Notes under the pieces: generated by a model
Database searches by the model: none
Seen by the model: the letters and a program-made list of their open reading frames with translations, nothing else
What the model was told of the DNA's origin: nothing
Source of the DNA: Clostridia bacterium
GTDB lineage: Bacteria; Bacillota; Clostridia; Oscillospirales; UBA644
Direction: 5' to 3'
NCBI GenBank assembly: GCA_017623595.1
Contig: JAGAOU010000044.1
Coordinates: forward strand, 1 to 64,000
Length of the DNA stretch: 64,000 bases
Program-made: the position numbers and the translations under genes
Shown here: positions 1 to 8,010 of the stretch, in pieces
Layout: each line of letters opens with the position of its first letter
Position numbering within the stretch: the first letter of the stretch is position 1

Positions 1-60
1 TCACACGCCGCAGGCGTATTTCATATTGCGAAGCAATATTTCACCCACCCGCAAGGGTGG
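1..60. repeat. Array of small hairpins with a 20-nt period (right end only)
   Basis: Three perfect hairpins follow one another: stems 5-9/13-17 (loop GCA), 23-29/33-39 (loop GAA) and 45-50/55-60 (loop GCAA). They are separated by the same hexamer ATTTCA at 18-23 and 38-43, exactly 20 nt apart, and the first bases of the window fit a further copy ending at position 3. The stem sequences differ completely while pairing is kept. The array clearly continues to the left of the window. All loops are of GNA or GNRA type. Confidence 0.75.
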
Positions 61-69
61 ATTTAGTTG

Positions 70-99
70 AAAAAAGCACTTCGAAAGAAGTGCTTTTTT
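70..99 (-). terminator. Terminator of tRNA-Leu
   Basis: A perfect inverted repeat with a GAAA loop (core stem 75-82/87-94) is flanked by A6 and T6, so it can terminate on either strand. It lies directly 3' of the minus-strand tRNA. Confidence 0.8.
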
Positions 100-100
100 C

Positions 101-185
101 TGGTGCGGTCGGGGGGACTTGAACCCCCACGAGTCTCCTCACTACCACCTCAAAGTAGCGTGTCTGCCTATTCCACCACGACCGC
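101..185 (-). tRNA. tRNA-Leu (anticodon GAG)
   Basis: The 85-nt gene folds as a class II tRNA with a long variable arm. The acceptor stem begins GCGGTCG and the gene ends with an encoded CCA (complement of 101-103). The anticodon stem CTACT/GGTAG carries the loop TTGAGGT, giving anticodon GAG, which reads CUC and CUU. Confidence 0.93.
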
Positions 186-208
186 ATATTCATTTTTCGT
201 ACCCGTAT

Positions 209-237
209 ATTATAGCAGATTTTGCGGCGCTTGTCAA
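209..237 (-). promoter_or_regulatory. Promoter of tRNA-Leu
   Basis: On the minus strand, TTGACA (232-237) and TATAAT (209-214) are separated by 17 nt, a full consensus sigma-A promoter about 25 nt upstream of the tRNA 5' end. Confidence 0.8.
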
Positions 238-341
238 GAGGTAAATATGAAAAAAATCGGAAATTATAAAAATTTTCCACGGTTTTTCGCTTGCTCTTCG
301 GGGATACTCTTTTCGAAGATGAAGAAAAGGAGCGACAAAAA

Positions 342-530
342 ATGTTACTGATGCATCGGAACAAATCCTGTGCCGCAAAAACGGTTTGCATTTCGGTTGG
401 CGTGCTGCTTGCGGCCCATATCGCCGCAGGGGTAATTCTCTGCAAGGGGATGCCGAAGCAGTCCCGTCTCTGTCGAATGATGAAAAAAGCAAAGCGCACG
501 GCGGTTGGGTTTGTGAAGGAAATTTTCTGA
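342..530 (+). CDS. Small single-pass membrane protein
   Basis: The product is 62 residues: a basic N-terminus, one hydrophobic helix at about residues 13-32 (SVGVLLAAHIAAGVILC) and a strongly basic tail with several Lys/Arg. The ATG at 342 is chosen because AAAGGAG (327-332) lies 9 nt upstream; a longer frame from 291 has no such signal. A terminator follows directly. I recognise no family. It stands alone between tRNA-Leu and the deacetylase gene, which converges on it. The basic tail would face the cytoplasm if the helix inserts N-out, but orientation cannot be decided. Confidence 0.55.
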   Translation: MLLMHRNKSCAAKTVCISVGVLLAAHIAAGVILCKGMPKQSRLCRMMKKAKRTAVGFVKEIF

Positions 531-535
531 AACAA

Positions 536-565
536 GCGGGACACTCTTTTGTTCGAGTGTCCCGC
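536..565. terminator. Bidirectional terminator
   Basis: A perfect 10-bp stem (536-545/556-565) lies between the convergent ends of the small membrane protein gene and the deacetylase gene. Its T-rich flank suits the plus strand best. Confidence 0.75.
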
Positions 566-571
566 AAATCT

Positions 572-1555
572 TTAATATGCGTTGTGGTAACGGATACCGG
601 GTGCCTTATAGTCGCCTAAAAGCTCCGAAACGGTGACAAATTCATAGCCTGCATCCTTCAACATGGGAAGGAGAATTTTGACGGCTTCGGCGGTATTTTC
701 GTAAATATCATGCATCAGAATGATGTCTCCGTCGGTGACATGCCCAAGCACATTGTTGACAATGGTGGTCACATTCGCTTCGCTGACCTTTTTGTATTGC
801 CAGTCATGGGGGTCCACATTCCACATAATAATCGAATATTGGGAGGCGGCAATGCGATCCTTTGTGATGTTTCCGCCGGGGGGACGCATAAGTGTGGGGG
901 CAACGCCGATGGCGCTTTGAATGGCATCGTGGGCCTGTCGCAGTTCAGAATCATAGACTTCCGTGCCGCAGGTTTTGAAGTTTGCCGTGTGGGTAAAACT
1001 GTGGCTTCCGATTTCATGGCCCAGACTTGCAGCATAGGCCATTGCCTCTCCGTTGGATCCCTTGACCCGATTTCCCACAACGAAATAGGTGCACTTTCCG
1101 CCGTATTTGACGAACTCCTCTGCGATTTGCCGCGTGAAATTGAAATGGGGGCCGTCATCGAAGGTAAAGGCGATTTTCTTTGACGTTCCGTCGTTGGGAG
1201 GGGGAATGATGGTTGTGACAACCACTTCTTTATCGGTGCTTGCCGTGCCGGTGTCGGTGGTTGTGTCGGTGTCTGTATCGGAAACCGAAGCCTCGGAGGA
1301 GGATGTGGTTTCGGGCAGATCTGTGTCGGTATCAACCTCCGAAAGGGTGGAGGAGGTCTGCGTGTCGGTGTCGGTAATTTCCATGTGCTGAGGAGAGGTG
1401 CTTGTTTCTTGGGACGGGGGCACTTCTTCTGTGGGGCGGTGCAGGTATGCTGCAATGGCCACGGCGCCCACAACAAGGATCACAAGGACCGTTACGGACA
1501 ACAAAGGGGGGATGCGAAAGCGCTTTTTTCCTCTTCTGGGACGGGCTCGTTTCAT
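572..1555 (-). CDS. Membrane-anchored polysaccharide deacetylase (NodB/CE4)
   Basis: The 327-residue protein has a basic N-terminus and one membrane helix (about 16-39). A low-complexity linker rich in Ser, Thr and Asp (about 40-110, with repeated TDTD motifs) leads to an extracellular NodB domain. CE4 motifs are present: TFDDGP (131-136), SHSFTH for the metal histidines, and RPPGG. The expected role is removal of acetyl groups from peptidoglycan or another cell-wall aminoglycan. The start follows AGGAGA. The gene is monocistronic, with its own promoter divergent from rsmG. The linker suggests the enzyme reaches across the wall. The exact substrate is not readable from sequence. Confidence 0.88.
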   Translation of the reverse strand: MKRARPRRGKKRFRIPPLLSVTVLVILVVGAVAIAAYLHRPTEEVPPSQETSTSPQHMEITDTDTQTSSTLSEVDTDTDLPETTSSSEASVSDTDTDTTTDTGTASTDKEVVVTTIIPPPNDGTSKKIAFTFDDGPHFNFTRQIAEEFVKYGGKCTYFVVGNRVKGSNGEAMAYAASLGHEIGSHSFTHTANFKTCGTEVYDSELRQAHDAIQSAIGVAPTLMRPPGGNITKDRIAASQYSIIMWNVDPHDWQYKKVSEANVTTIVNNVLGHVTDGDIILMHDIYENTAEAVKILLPMLKDAGYEFVTVSELLGDYKAPGIRYHNAY

Positions 1556-1598
1556 GGTTTTCTCCTATACATGGAAGGTAAATTTGATGTATACACAT

Positions 1599-1627
1599 AT
1601 TATAACATTCTTGATTGGGGTTGTCAA
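1599..1627 (-). promoter_or_regulatory. Promoter of the deacetylase gene
   Basis: TTGACA (1622-1627, minus strand) and TATAAT (1599-1604) are 17 nt apart. It lies back to back with the rsmG promoter. Confidence 0.75.
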
Positions 1628-1674
1628 TGTCATTTTTTATTTGTCAAAAAATGTTGCATTTTCTGTGGGATTCC

Positions 1675-1703
1675 TTGACAAACGGGGAAGAATATGGTAT
1701 ACT
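1675..1703 (+). promoter_or_regulatory. rsmG: Promoter of rsmG
   Basis: TTGACA (1675-1680), 17 nt, TATACT (1698-1703), with TGG before the -10. Transcription would begin near 1710, which rules out the ATG at 1710 as start of translation. Confidence 0.75.
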
Positions 1704-1730
1704 GATTCCATGAATATTCGGGAGGCATTT

Positions 1731-2462
1731 ATGGAATACGCTTCTGTGATTGAAACCGTTTTTCGGGAGAATAAATTGAATCTCACTCCGGCGCAGGGAG
1801 AGATGTTTTCGCATCTGACCGAGGAGATGCTTCGGGTCAATGCGTCGATGAACCTTACCGCCATTACCGATCCTTTGCAGATCGCCGTCAAGCATTATGC
1901 GGACTGCGCTTTTATGGCAAACCTCCCCCCGCAGGGGGCTACGGTTGCCGACATCGGAGCGGGGGCGGGGTTTCCTACGCTTCCTTTGGGGATTCTGCGT
2001 CCCGATTTGAAGATCACTGCCGTGGATTCCACCGACAAGCGCATGCGTTATGTGGAAGCAACCGCAGATCTCTTGGGGCTTGAACATGTGTCGGTGCTGA
2101 CGGCGCGTGCCGAGGAATTGGGAAAAAAGGCGAGCATGCGGGAATCCTTTGATTTTGTCACCGCCCGTGCCGTGGCGGCGCTGAACGTGCTTTGCGAGCT
2201 GTGTCTTCCCCTTGTGCGTGTGGGTGGCACCTTCTGCGCGCTGAAGGCTCAGGGCGGCAGGGAAGAGCTGGCGGCAGCGGAGCAGGCAGCGGATCTTTTG
2301 GGTGGAAAGGTGACGGAGATTTCAGAGTTTTCCTTGGTGGATCCCTCGAATACCACCGCTGAGGATGCTCTGCGACGGGTTCTGATCATCATCGAAAAAA
2401 TCAGCCCCACTCCGGAAAAGTACCCTCGACGCTATGCCCGTATCCAATCCGATCCCCTGTGA
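1731..2462 (+). CDS. rsmG: 16S rRNA (guanine-N7) methyltransferase RsmG (GidB)
   Basis: The 243-residue protein matches RsmG in length and motifs. It opens with the usual helical segment (LTEEMLRVNASMNLTAITDP), followed by the SAM-binding loop VADIGAGAGFPTLPL (about 72-86) and a second strand motif ITAVDST. RsmG methylates the G527 region of 16S rRNA using S-adenosylmethionine in the cytoplasm. The start is ATG 1731, with GGAGG 5 nt upstream; an ATG at 1710 would coincide with the transcription start. In many Firmicutes the gene sits next to mnmG near the origin; here it stands alone between a deacetylase and a terminator. Confidence 0.93.
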   Translation: MEYASVIETVFRENKLNLTPAQGEMFSHLTEEMLRVNASMNLTAITDPLQIAVKHYADCAFMANLPPQGATVADIGAGAGFPTLPLGILRPDLKITAVDSTDKRMRYVEATADLLGLEHVSVLTARAEELGKKASMRESFDFVTARAVAALNVLCELCLPLVRVGGTFCALKAQGGREELAAAEQAADLLGGKVTEISEFSLVDPSNTTAEDALRRVLIIIEKISPTPEKYPRRYARIQSDPL

Positions 2463-2503
2463 TTGCGCTAAACCAAATCGGTATAAACCAATGCAAAAAC
2501 ATA

Positions 2504-2562
2504 ACTCCCGTTTTTTTCGTTGTATTCCGTAGATACACGCAAAAAAACGGGAGTTTTTCTTT
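2504..2562 (+). terminator. Terminator of rsmG
   Basis: An inverted repeat of ACTCCCGTTTTTTT and its complement (2504-2517/2541-2554) ends in a run of T, directly after rsmG. Confidence 0.75.
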
Positions 2563-2574
2563 TAAATAACGGGG

Positions 2575-2892
2575 TCAATCAAAGAGATCGTCGGAATCCT
2601 CGGCGGAACGATTCTTTCTGTCCGAAAACCACACCCAAAGAATAAATGCGATGGGAAGAATTACCATCATCCATCCTGCATAGGAGTCTGCACCATTGCA
2701 GATCAGAATGATAATCCCCGCTACAACCAACACCAAAAGCACGATTCCGAGAATGCTTCCGATTTTATTCATGGTCTTTTTCTTTTTCCCCGAAAAACGG
2801 TCTGTGCGGAGAATCTTTTTGCCGATTAGCGAGAATAATTTGAGTAGGGGTTCTCCGAATATTTCGATGATGATTTCAATGACATCATCCAT
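2575..2892 (-). CDS. Small membrane protein of unknown function
   Basis: The product is 105 residues. An amphipathic N-terminus (MDDVIEIIIEIFGEPLLKLF) and a basic stretch (KKKK) precede two closely spaced membrane helices at about 44-64 and 72-88. An acidic tail follows. It starts 9 nt after the stop of the upstream minus-strand gene, so the two form one transcript. I recognise no family. The paired gene gives no functional hint beyond co-expression. Confidence 0.7.
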   Translation of the reverse strand: MDDVIEIIIEIFGEPLLKLFSLIGKKILRTDRFSGKKKKTMNKIGSILGIVLLVLVVAGIIILICNGADSYAGWMMVILPIAFILWVWFSDRKNRSAEDSDDLFD

Positions 2893-2901
2893 GGTGTAGC
2901 C

Positions 2902-3957
2902 TCATTTTAAGAACTTCTTGCGGTTTTCTTCCAGAATGGCATTCCGTTCCCGATCGCGGATGCGACGGAAAGCCTCCTTTGTAATAGCCCAGGTTTTTTC
3001 GGGATTGTCGGAGCGGTAATCGTTGGATTCGCTGCCCCGATATCCCCAACCGAGGATGCAACGGGCCCCCGCGTCATAGGCGGCATCGGTGGCTACGATG
3101 ATTTCTTCTTCCCGCCCGTAGGGCACACCGTAGGTTTGGATCCAAAGATTGTGCTCCTTGTTGTATTTTGTACAGACGTCAAGGTTTTTCTTGGTTCCTT
3201 CGTACACAAATCCGTAGGGATTGAATTCTTCATCTCTGCGGTGATACCAGTAAGGATCGGAGCCGATATTCTCGATGTAAGGCAGAGAACAAATTTGTTC
3301 CACGGAGTCCAGATTCAGCCCGATGTGGGCACTCAACATGACCACAATCACGTTCTTTAGCCCAAGATTATGACTGTATTCGGTCATTTCTCGGAAATAG
3401 TCGATGATGGTGTCGGTGCGGAATTGTTCCGTGTCCTTGTCCATCAGAAGGGGCATGGGGCGATTGTATTTTTCTTCAAACAGCTTTTTGCAGCGGGGGC
3501 AGGTACAGGTGTAATAATGCCCTTCTCCGTCGGGAACTGCTTTTGCGGGGAGGTGGGGCTCGTCCCAAAAAACAGTTTTGCCTCCGATTTCCGCCACGGC
3601 GTCCAGCCAATCTTTTGTGAACTGACGGAATTCGGGACTGTTGAGACAGATGTTGGGATGCAATTCTCCGTTGCTGTAGATTAGGTTGTTCCCCGGATGA
3701 AAGCAGAGGAATTGGGAGCGATCCCCCGGTGTTCCCGCAAGGCCCCAGTTGTCGACCCAGACCTCCATGCCCGCATCCTCGGTAATGGCAAAAATATCCT
3801 TCATGACGTTTTTGTGGCGCCGCCAGTCTGTGTGGGAAAGCATGTGAACCACAATGTCCATATCCGCTTTTGCGATCTCTTTCATGTCCTCTCGGACGTG
3901 AGATGGCATACGGTTACCGTGGTAGGCGATTCCTGTTTGCAGCGATCTTTTCGGCAT
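2902..3957 (-). CDS. Predicted TIM-barrel protein, glycosidase-like, unknown function
   Basis: The protein is 351 residues from the ATG at 3957, chosen for GGGAGG upstream; a longer frame to 4044 would cross the promoter. There is no signal peptide or membrane helix. Alternating hydrophobic strands and acidic turns (MEVWVDNWG, KTVFWDEPHLP, NVIVVMLSAHIGLNLDSVEQI, CILGWGYRGSESNDYRSDN) look like a glycoside-hydrolase-type barrel, with candidate acids in VFWDEP. A CTCPRCKKLF motif could bind zinc or iron. Family assignment is inference. It is co-transcribed with a small two-helix membrane protein. Confidence 0.65.
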   Translation of the reverse strand: MPKRSLQTGIAYHGNRMPSHVREDMKEIAKADMDIVVHMLSHTDWRRHKNVMKDIFAITEDAGMEVWVDNWGLAGTPGDRSQFLCFHPGNNLIYSNGELHPNICLNSPEFRQFTKDWLDAVAEIGGKTVFWDEPHLPAKAVPDGEGHYYTCTCPRCKKLFEEKYNRPMPLLMDKDTEQFRTDTIIDYFREMTEYSHNLGLKNVIVVMLSAHIGLNLDSVEQICSLPYIENIGSDPYWYHRRDEEFNPYGFVYEGTKKNLDVCTKYNKEHNLWIQTYGVPYGREEEIIVATDAAYDAGARCILGWGYRGSESNDYRSDNPEKTWAITKEAFRRIRDRERNAILEENRKKFLK

Positions 3958-3988
3958 ATGAAAAACCTCCCTTTGTTTTGTTAAGGAT

Positions 3989-4017
3989 ATTGTAGCACAG
4001 TTTTTTGTGTTTGTCAA
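3989..4017 (-). promoter_or_regulatory. Promoter of the TIM-barrel/membrane protein pair
   Basis: TTGACA (4012-4017, minus) and TACAAT (3989-3994) with a 17-nt spacer. Confidence 0.7.
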
Positions 4018-4038
4018 TGCGTTTTTGTTGTTTGCCCC

Positions 4039-4067
4039 TTGCATTTTGTTGGGTTTTGTGGTATAAT
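4039..4067 (+). promoter_or_regulatory. Promoter of the isomerase-kinase fusion gene
   Basis: TTGCAT (4039-4044) and TATAAT (4062-4067) with a 17-nt spacer and TGG before the -10. The predicted start lies at the ribosome-binding site (AAAGGAG 4074-4080), so the leader is very short. Confidence 0.65.
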
Positions 4068-4092
4068 TTCATCAAAGGAGTGTGATTTTCCC

Positions 4093-5964
4093 TTGAAACC
4101 GTTGAAGCTGATTCCCGCCTATAAGGATTATCTTTGGGGCGGACGTAAATTGAAGGAGATTTATCATAAAAATTCGCCCCTCGATCCCACGGCGGAAAGC
4201 TGGGAGTTGAGTGTGCATCCCGACGGACAGTCTGTGATTGCGGAGGGAGAATTCCGCGGAAGAACGTTGGCGGACTATATTGCTAAGGATCCCTCTGTTT
4301 TGGGTACCGCCCGCAAGGGGGATGTTCTTCCCGTTTTGGTCAAGCTGATCGATGCCAATGATGATCTGAGTGTTCAGGTTCATCCCGACAATGCTTTTGC
4401 CGAGCAATGGGAAGGGCAGAACGGGAAAACCGAAATGTGGTATGTGGTACAGGCCGATAAAGGTGCCGGTATTGTCTATGGGCTGAAGGATACCGTTTCG
4501 CGGGAGGCATTTGCTGAGGCTATCCGAACAAATCGGGTGATGGATCTGCTGGAACGGGTGGATTCGGCCGCAGGACAGGTGTTTTTTGTGGATGCGGGGA
4601 CGGTGCATGCCATCGGAAAAGGGAATCTTATCGCAGAAATCCAACAGAATTCCAATGTAACCTACCGTCTTTACGATTATGACCGACGGGATAAAAACGG
4701 CAACCCCCGTCCCTTACACGTGGAAAAGGGCGTGGCCTGCGCCCGTCCCGAAAGGGCAATTCCCCGTGAAATTCCTTTGTGCAGCGACGGTACTCGTCTT
4801 TTGGGCAGCTGTGAATGGTTTCAGGTGCGGGAGATGACCGTGAAGGGCGAATTTTGCGGAAAAGGTACCGAGGAAAGTTATTTGTGTCTTATGTGTGTAA
4901 AAGGTGATCTGACGCTAAATGGGGCGCCGTTTCCTGTGGGACAGACCCTCTTTTTCCCTGCGGGGGAGGGCGAGTACCGTCTGGAAGGTGATGGCACGGT
5001 CCTTCGGATCACCCATCCGCCTCGCTATTATGTGGGAATTGATCTCGGCGGTACAAACATTGTCGCTGCCGTGGTGGATGAGTACGGTGTGATCTACGGT
5101 CGGTCTGAACGGAAAACCGCTGCGCCCCGTCCTTGTCAAGCGATATTTGACGATATGGCGGCCTGTGTTTATGATGCGGTTACAGCCTCGGGACTTTTCA
5201 TGGAGGATATTGTTTCGGTCGGAATCGGTTGCCCCGGCGCAGTGAACAAAGCCGAAGGAACAGTGGAATTTTCCAACAATCTGGACTTCTATGATGTCCC
5301 CATCGTTGCATATATGGAAAAGGCTTTGCGGAAACCCATTCTTGTGGAAAACGATGCCAACGCCGCCGCGTGGGGTGAGTTTTTGGCGGGAAGCGGCAAC
5401 GGCGTAAACAATATGGTTATGCTTACCCTCGGTACGGGTGTTGGCGGCGGAATTGTCTGCGACGGCCGCCTTATGACAGGTGCCTGGGGAAAAGGGGCTG
5501 AATTGGGCCATATGGTGATTGTGTCGGACGGTGAGGAATGCACCTGCGGCAGAAAGGGCTGCCTGGAGGCCTATGCATCCGCCACCGCGCTCATTCGACA
5601 GACCAAGCAGGCCATGCTTACCCATCCCGAAAGTGCCTTATGGCGGGAAGTGGGAGGTGATTTGGAGAATGTGACGGGAAAAACGGCATTTTTCTCCTCC
5701 GATCCTGTGGCAAACGCGGTTGTGGAGCAGTATGCGGAATATTTGGCGGAGGGAGTTGTGAATCTGGTCAATATTTTCCAACCCGAGGTGATTTCCCTGG
5801 GCGGCGGGATCAGTCGATCGGGTGATCGGTTGCTTCCTTTGCTGCAAAGGGCAATTCGGGAGCGCTCCTTTGCCCGTTTCGGGAAAGAAGAGACCAAAGT
5901 GGTCTGTGCCTCCCTTGGCAACGATGCGGGAATCATCGGTGCCGCCCTGCTTTGGAAAAATTAA
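4093..5964 (+). CDS. Fusion: mannose-6-phosphate isomerase plus ROK sugar kinase
   Basis: A single frame of 623 residues joins two complete enzymes. Residues 1 to about 308 are a type I phosphomannose isomerase. It has the opening KLIPAYKDYLWGG and the four zinc ligands Gln95 and His97 (QVHPDN), Glu114 (EMWYVV) and His172 (TVHAIG). From about 311 a full ROK kinase follows: ATP motif GIDLGGTN, catalytic ENDANAAAWGE, GTGVGGG, and the zinc motif GHM...CxCGxxGC. Together it could phosphorylate mannose (or fructose) and interconvert M6P and F6P. The TTG at 4093 is the only in-frame start after the Shine-Dalgarno (12 nt away, rather long). Substrate of the kinase is inference; glucose or ManNAc remain possible. 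Confidence 0.9.
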   Translation: MKPLKLIPAYKDYLWGGRKLKEIYHKNSPLDPTAESWELSVHPDGQSVIAEGEFRGRTLADYIAKDPSVLGTARKGDVLPVLVKLIDANDDLSVQVHPDNAFAEQWEGQNGKTEMWYVVQADKGAGIVYGLKDTVSREAFAEAIRTNRVMDLLERVDSAAGQVFFVDAGTVHAIGKGNLIAEIQQNSNVTYRLYDYDRRDKNGNPRPLHVEKGVACARPERAIPREIPLCSDGTRLLGSCEWFQVREMTVKGEFCGKGTEESYLCLMCVKGDLTLNGAPFPVGQTLFFPAGEGEYRLEGDGTVLRITHPPRYYVGIDLGGTNIVAAVVDEYGVIYGRSERKTAAPRPCQAIFDDMAACVYDAVTASGLFMEDIVSVGIGCPGAVNKAEGTVEFSNNLDFYDVPIVAYMEKALRKPILVENDANAAAWGEFLAGSGNGVNNMVMLTLGTGVGGGIVCDGRLMTGAWGKGAELGHMVIVSDGEECTCGRKGCLEAYASATALIRQTKQAMLTHPESALWREVGGDLENVTGKTAFFSSDPVANAVVEQYAEYLAEGVVNLVNIFQPEVISLGGGISRSGDRLLPLLQRAIRERSFARFGKEETKVVCASLGNDAGIIGAALLWKN

Positions 5965-5974
5965 GATTGAATGA

Positions 5975-6000
5975 AGAGGTCGGACATGTGTCCGACCTCT
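5975..6000. terminator. Terminator-like palindrome
   Basis: A perfect 26-nt palindrome lies 10 nt after the fusion gene and 22 nt from the convergent AraC gene end. It lacks a long T run, so strength is uncertain. Confidence 0.6.
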
Positions 6001-6021
6001 ATGTGTTTACGAATGTTATAA

Positions 6022-6819
6022 TCATTCTTTGCAGTGCTTTTTTCGGTATTCCAGAGGCGAACGCCCCGTATCCTCCTTGAAAACGCGGCAAAAGTAAGAA
6101 ATGCTGCTGAATCCGCAGCGCCCGCTGATTTCCGTTACGGAGAGAGATGTTTGCTCCAAAAGACTTTTTGCCGAAATGATACGGGTTTTCAGAATATAAT
6201 TCATTACGGTCAGCCCTGTGCATTTCTTGAATTTTCGGCAAAAGTGGTATTTACTGACGTGGACGGCGTTGCAGATGTCATCCACGGTCAATGCGGAGGC
6301 AATATTTTGGTTGATGTATTCAATAGCTTGTTCCATGGTTCCTTTGATTTCTCTTGCGCTCTCCGCTGAGCCCCGATCGGGATAGGTTAGGAGTTGCAAA
6401 CACGCAGAGAGAAAGATTTGGTCAGCGCATAGCGAGGTTTGACTCTCTTCAATTTTGCGAAAAATAGTTTCGACCTCGGCACTGTCCTCCGCAGTAAGCT
6501 GTGTATAGACAATTTTTCCCCGATCAAAATGTTCTAACGTATTTCCCTGAGGTAGAATTTCTGACAGTTTTTGAATCAGATCTCCCGGAAAAAACAGTTT
6601 GCTCCGATCGTAGGCCTCGGGGGGATCGGGCATGGTGTAGTGCATGGCTCCTGCGCCTACAAAACAGAGTACGCCTTTTCGGATGGGGTAGGTTTTTTCT
6701 CTGCAGACGATGCTTCCTCCGTCGGAGTGCATGAATATGATCATGGCTTCCTCTGAGGCGTGCCAGATCTTAAACATGGAATCCTTCCCCCGGTCATGGT
6801 GTCTGACAGTTCCGATCAT
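6022..6819 (-). CDS. AraC-family regulator divergent from the sialidase/NanA operon
   Basis: The 265-residue protein has an N-terminal cupin-like sensor part (VGAGAMHYTMPDPPEAY) and a C-terminal AraC DNA-binding domain with two helix-turn-helix units (about 165-260: ALTVDDICNAVHVSKYHFCRKFKKCTG and SVTEISGRCGFSSISYFCRVFKEDTGRSPLEYRK). It starts at ATG 6819 after a GAGGTGA site. It is transcribed away from the sialidase-like and nanA genes, whose promoter has a poor -35 box. Activation of that operon in response to a sialic-acid-type ligand is the natural inference. Confidence 0.88.
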   Translation of the reverse strand: MIGTVRHHDRGKDSMFKIWHASEEAMIIFMHSDGGSIVCREKTYPIRKGVLCFVGAGAMHYTMPDPPEAYDRSKLFFPGDLIQKLSEILPQGNTLEHFDRGKIVYTQLTAEDSAEVETIFRKIEESQTSLCADQIFLSACLQLLTYPDRGSAESAREIKGTMEQAIEYINQNIASALTVDDICNAVHVSKYHFCRKFKKCTGLTVMNYILKTRIISAKSLLEQTSLSVTEISGRCGFSSISYFCRVFKEDTGRSPLEYRKKHCKE

Positions 6820-6838
6820 ATTATATCACCTCACCCTT

Positions 6839-6867
6839 ATTATAGCACAATTTTTCATAAAAAGCAA
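6839..6867 (-). promoter_or_regulatory. Promoter of the AraC gene
   Basis: TTGCTT (6862-6867, minus) and TATAAT (6839-6844), 17 nt apart. Confidence 0.65.
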
Positions 6868-6896
6868 TAGCAGTAAAAAGCAGGGCAATATTTTCG

Positions 6897-6925
6897 TAGA
6901 TTTTTTGTAATTTTTGTGATATAAT
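6897..6925 (+). promoter_or_regulatory. Probable activator-dependent promoter of the sialidase/nanA operon
   Basis: A consensus -10 TATAAT (6920-6925) has only TAGATT at the -35 position (6897-6902). Such a weak -35 next to a divergent AraC gene fits an activator-dependent promoter. Confidence 0.5.
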
Positions 6926-6957
6926 TAACGCAATAACATTGAAACGGAGTGTGTGTT

Positions 6958-7998
6958 ATGGCTATTGAAAAATTTATCGTAAGCCGCGACGATTCCATTT
7001 ATGAGGCGTGGCCTGACGTTGTGTTGACTGACGGGGGAAAACTGATCTGCGTGTTTTCCGAGTGCGAGCACCATTTGGATCGCACCAATGCCCGCATTGT
7101 GATTTGTGAAAGCACCGACCGCGGTCGCACCTGGTCCGAGAAGAAACCCCTTACCGAAAAAGGAGTCAAGGAGAATTATTTCAATTGCGCCCGCATTTCC
7201 AAATTGCGGGACGGACGTCTCGCCATTGTTTGCGATAAAATTTTAAAAAATGAAAACAGTAGTGCGGAGCAGTATCTTTGGTTTTCCGATGGGGAGGGGA
7301 CCTGTTGGAGCGATCCTGTTTGCCTCCCCTTTTGCGGCATTGTTCCGGATAAGCTGCAGCAACTGAGAAACGGACGTATCCTGCTTGCGGCTCATTTCAA
7401 GAGCCCTGAAACGGGCAGGCTGGAACAATATCTGTGGTACAGCGACGATAACGGTTCCTCTTGGTCGGAACGCATCACTGTTGCTTCCGATCCGAAATAC
7501 AATCTCTGTGAGGTCTCGATTTTGGAATGTGGCGGAGGAATGCTGGTGGCCTTTTTGCGGGAAAATTCTCGGGACGGGCACGATATTCTGAAAACCATTT
7601 CCTACGATAACGGAGAGACCTGGTCGGATTTGTATTTCACCCCCATGGATTGCGGACACCGCCCTGTTTCGGGATTTCTGCAGGACGGGCGGGTGATGGT
7701 GACCTATCGCTATATTCCCAGTGCAACCCAAAATACGTTTGCCGCTTTCTTTGATCCCGAATCCCTCACGGAAACCGACCGCAAGGCTCAGCGGGGACGC
7801 ATCATGCCTCTTGACTATGATCGCAATTCTTCTCCCGATTTGGGATATACGGGTTGGGTTCAGTTTGAGGATGGTGAGCTTTATGTGGTCAATTACATCA
7901 AGGACGATGCGGACAAGGCTTATATACGCGGCTACGCCTTCCGCCCCGAAGACGTGATGCTTCCTGAACGCAAAACCGCCACAAAAAATGTATTTTAA
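6958..7998 (+). CDS. Cytoplasmic sialidase-fold (BNR repeat) protein
   Basis: The 346-residue protein carries four Asp-box repeats of the S-x-D-x-G-x-x-W type: STDRGRTW, SDGEGTCW, SDDNGSSW and SYDNGETW. This indicates a six-bladed sialidase-type propeller. There is no signal peptide, so it acts in the cytoplasm, and no FRIP motif of classical GH33 sialidases is seen. It is followed after 12 nt by nanA, so a role in sialoside or sialic-acid derivative handling is likely. Whether it is a true hydrolase cannot be decided here. ATG 6958 is chosen over an upstream ATG (6949) because of spacing from ACGGAG. Confidence 0.82.
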   Translation: MAIEKFIVSRDDSIYEAWPDVVLTDGGKLICVFSECEHHLDRTNARIVICESTDRGRTWSEKKPLTEKGVKENYFNCARISKLRDGRLAIVCDKILKNENSSAEQYLWFSDGEGTCWSDPVCLPFCGIVPDKLQQLRNGRILLAAHFKSPETGRLEQYLWYSDDNGSSWSERITVASDPKYNLCEVSILECGGGMLVAFLRENSRDGHDILKTISYDNGETWSDLYFTPMDCGHRPVSGFLQDGRVMVTYRYIPSATQNTFAAFFDPESLTETDRKAQRGRIMPLDYDRNSSPDLGYTGWVQFEDGELYVVNYIKDDADKAYIRGYAFRPEDVMLPERKTATKNVF

Positions 7999-8010
7999 AG
8001 GAGTTCTTTT

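Noticed and set aside
1-60. CRISPR or simple terminator series
   Set aside because: Units do not share sequence apart from ATTTCA, and the hairpins lack T runs.
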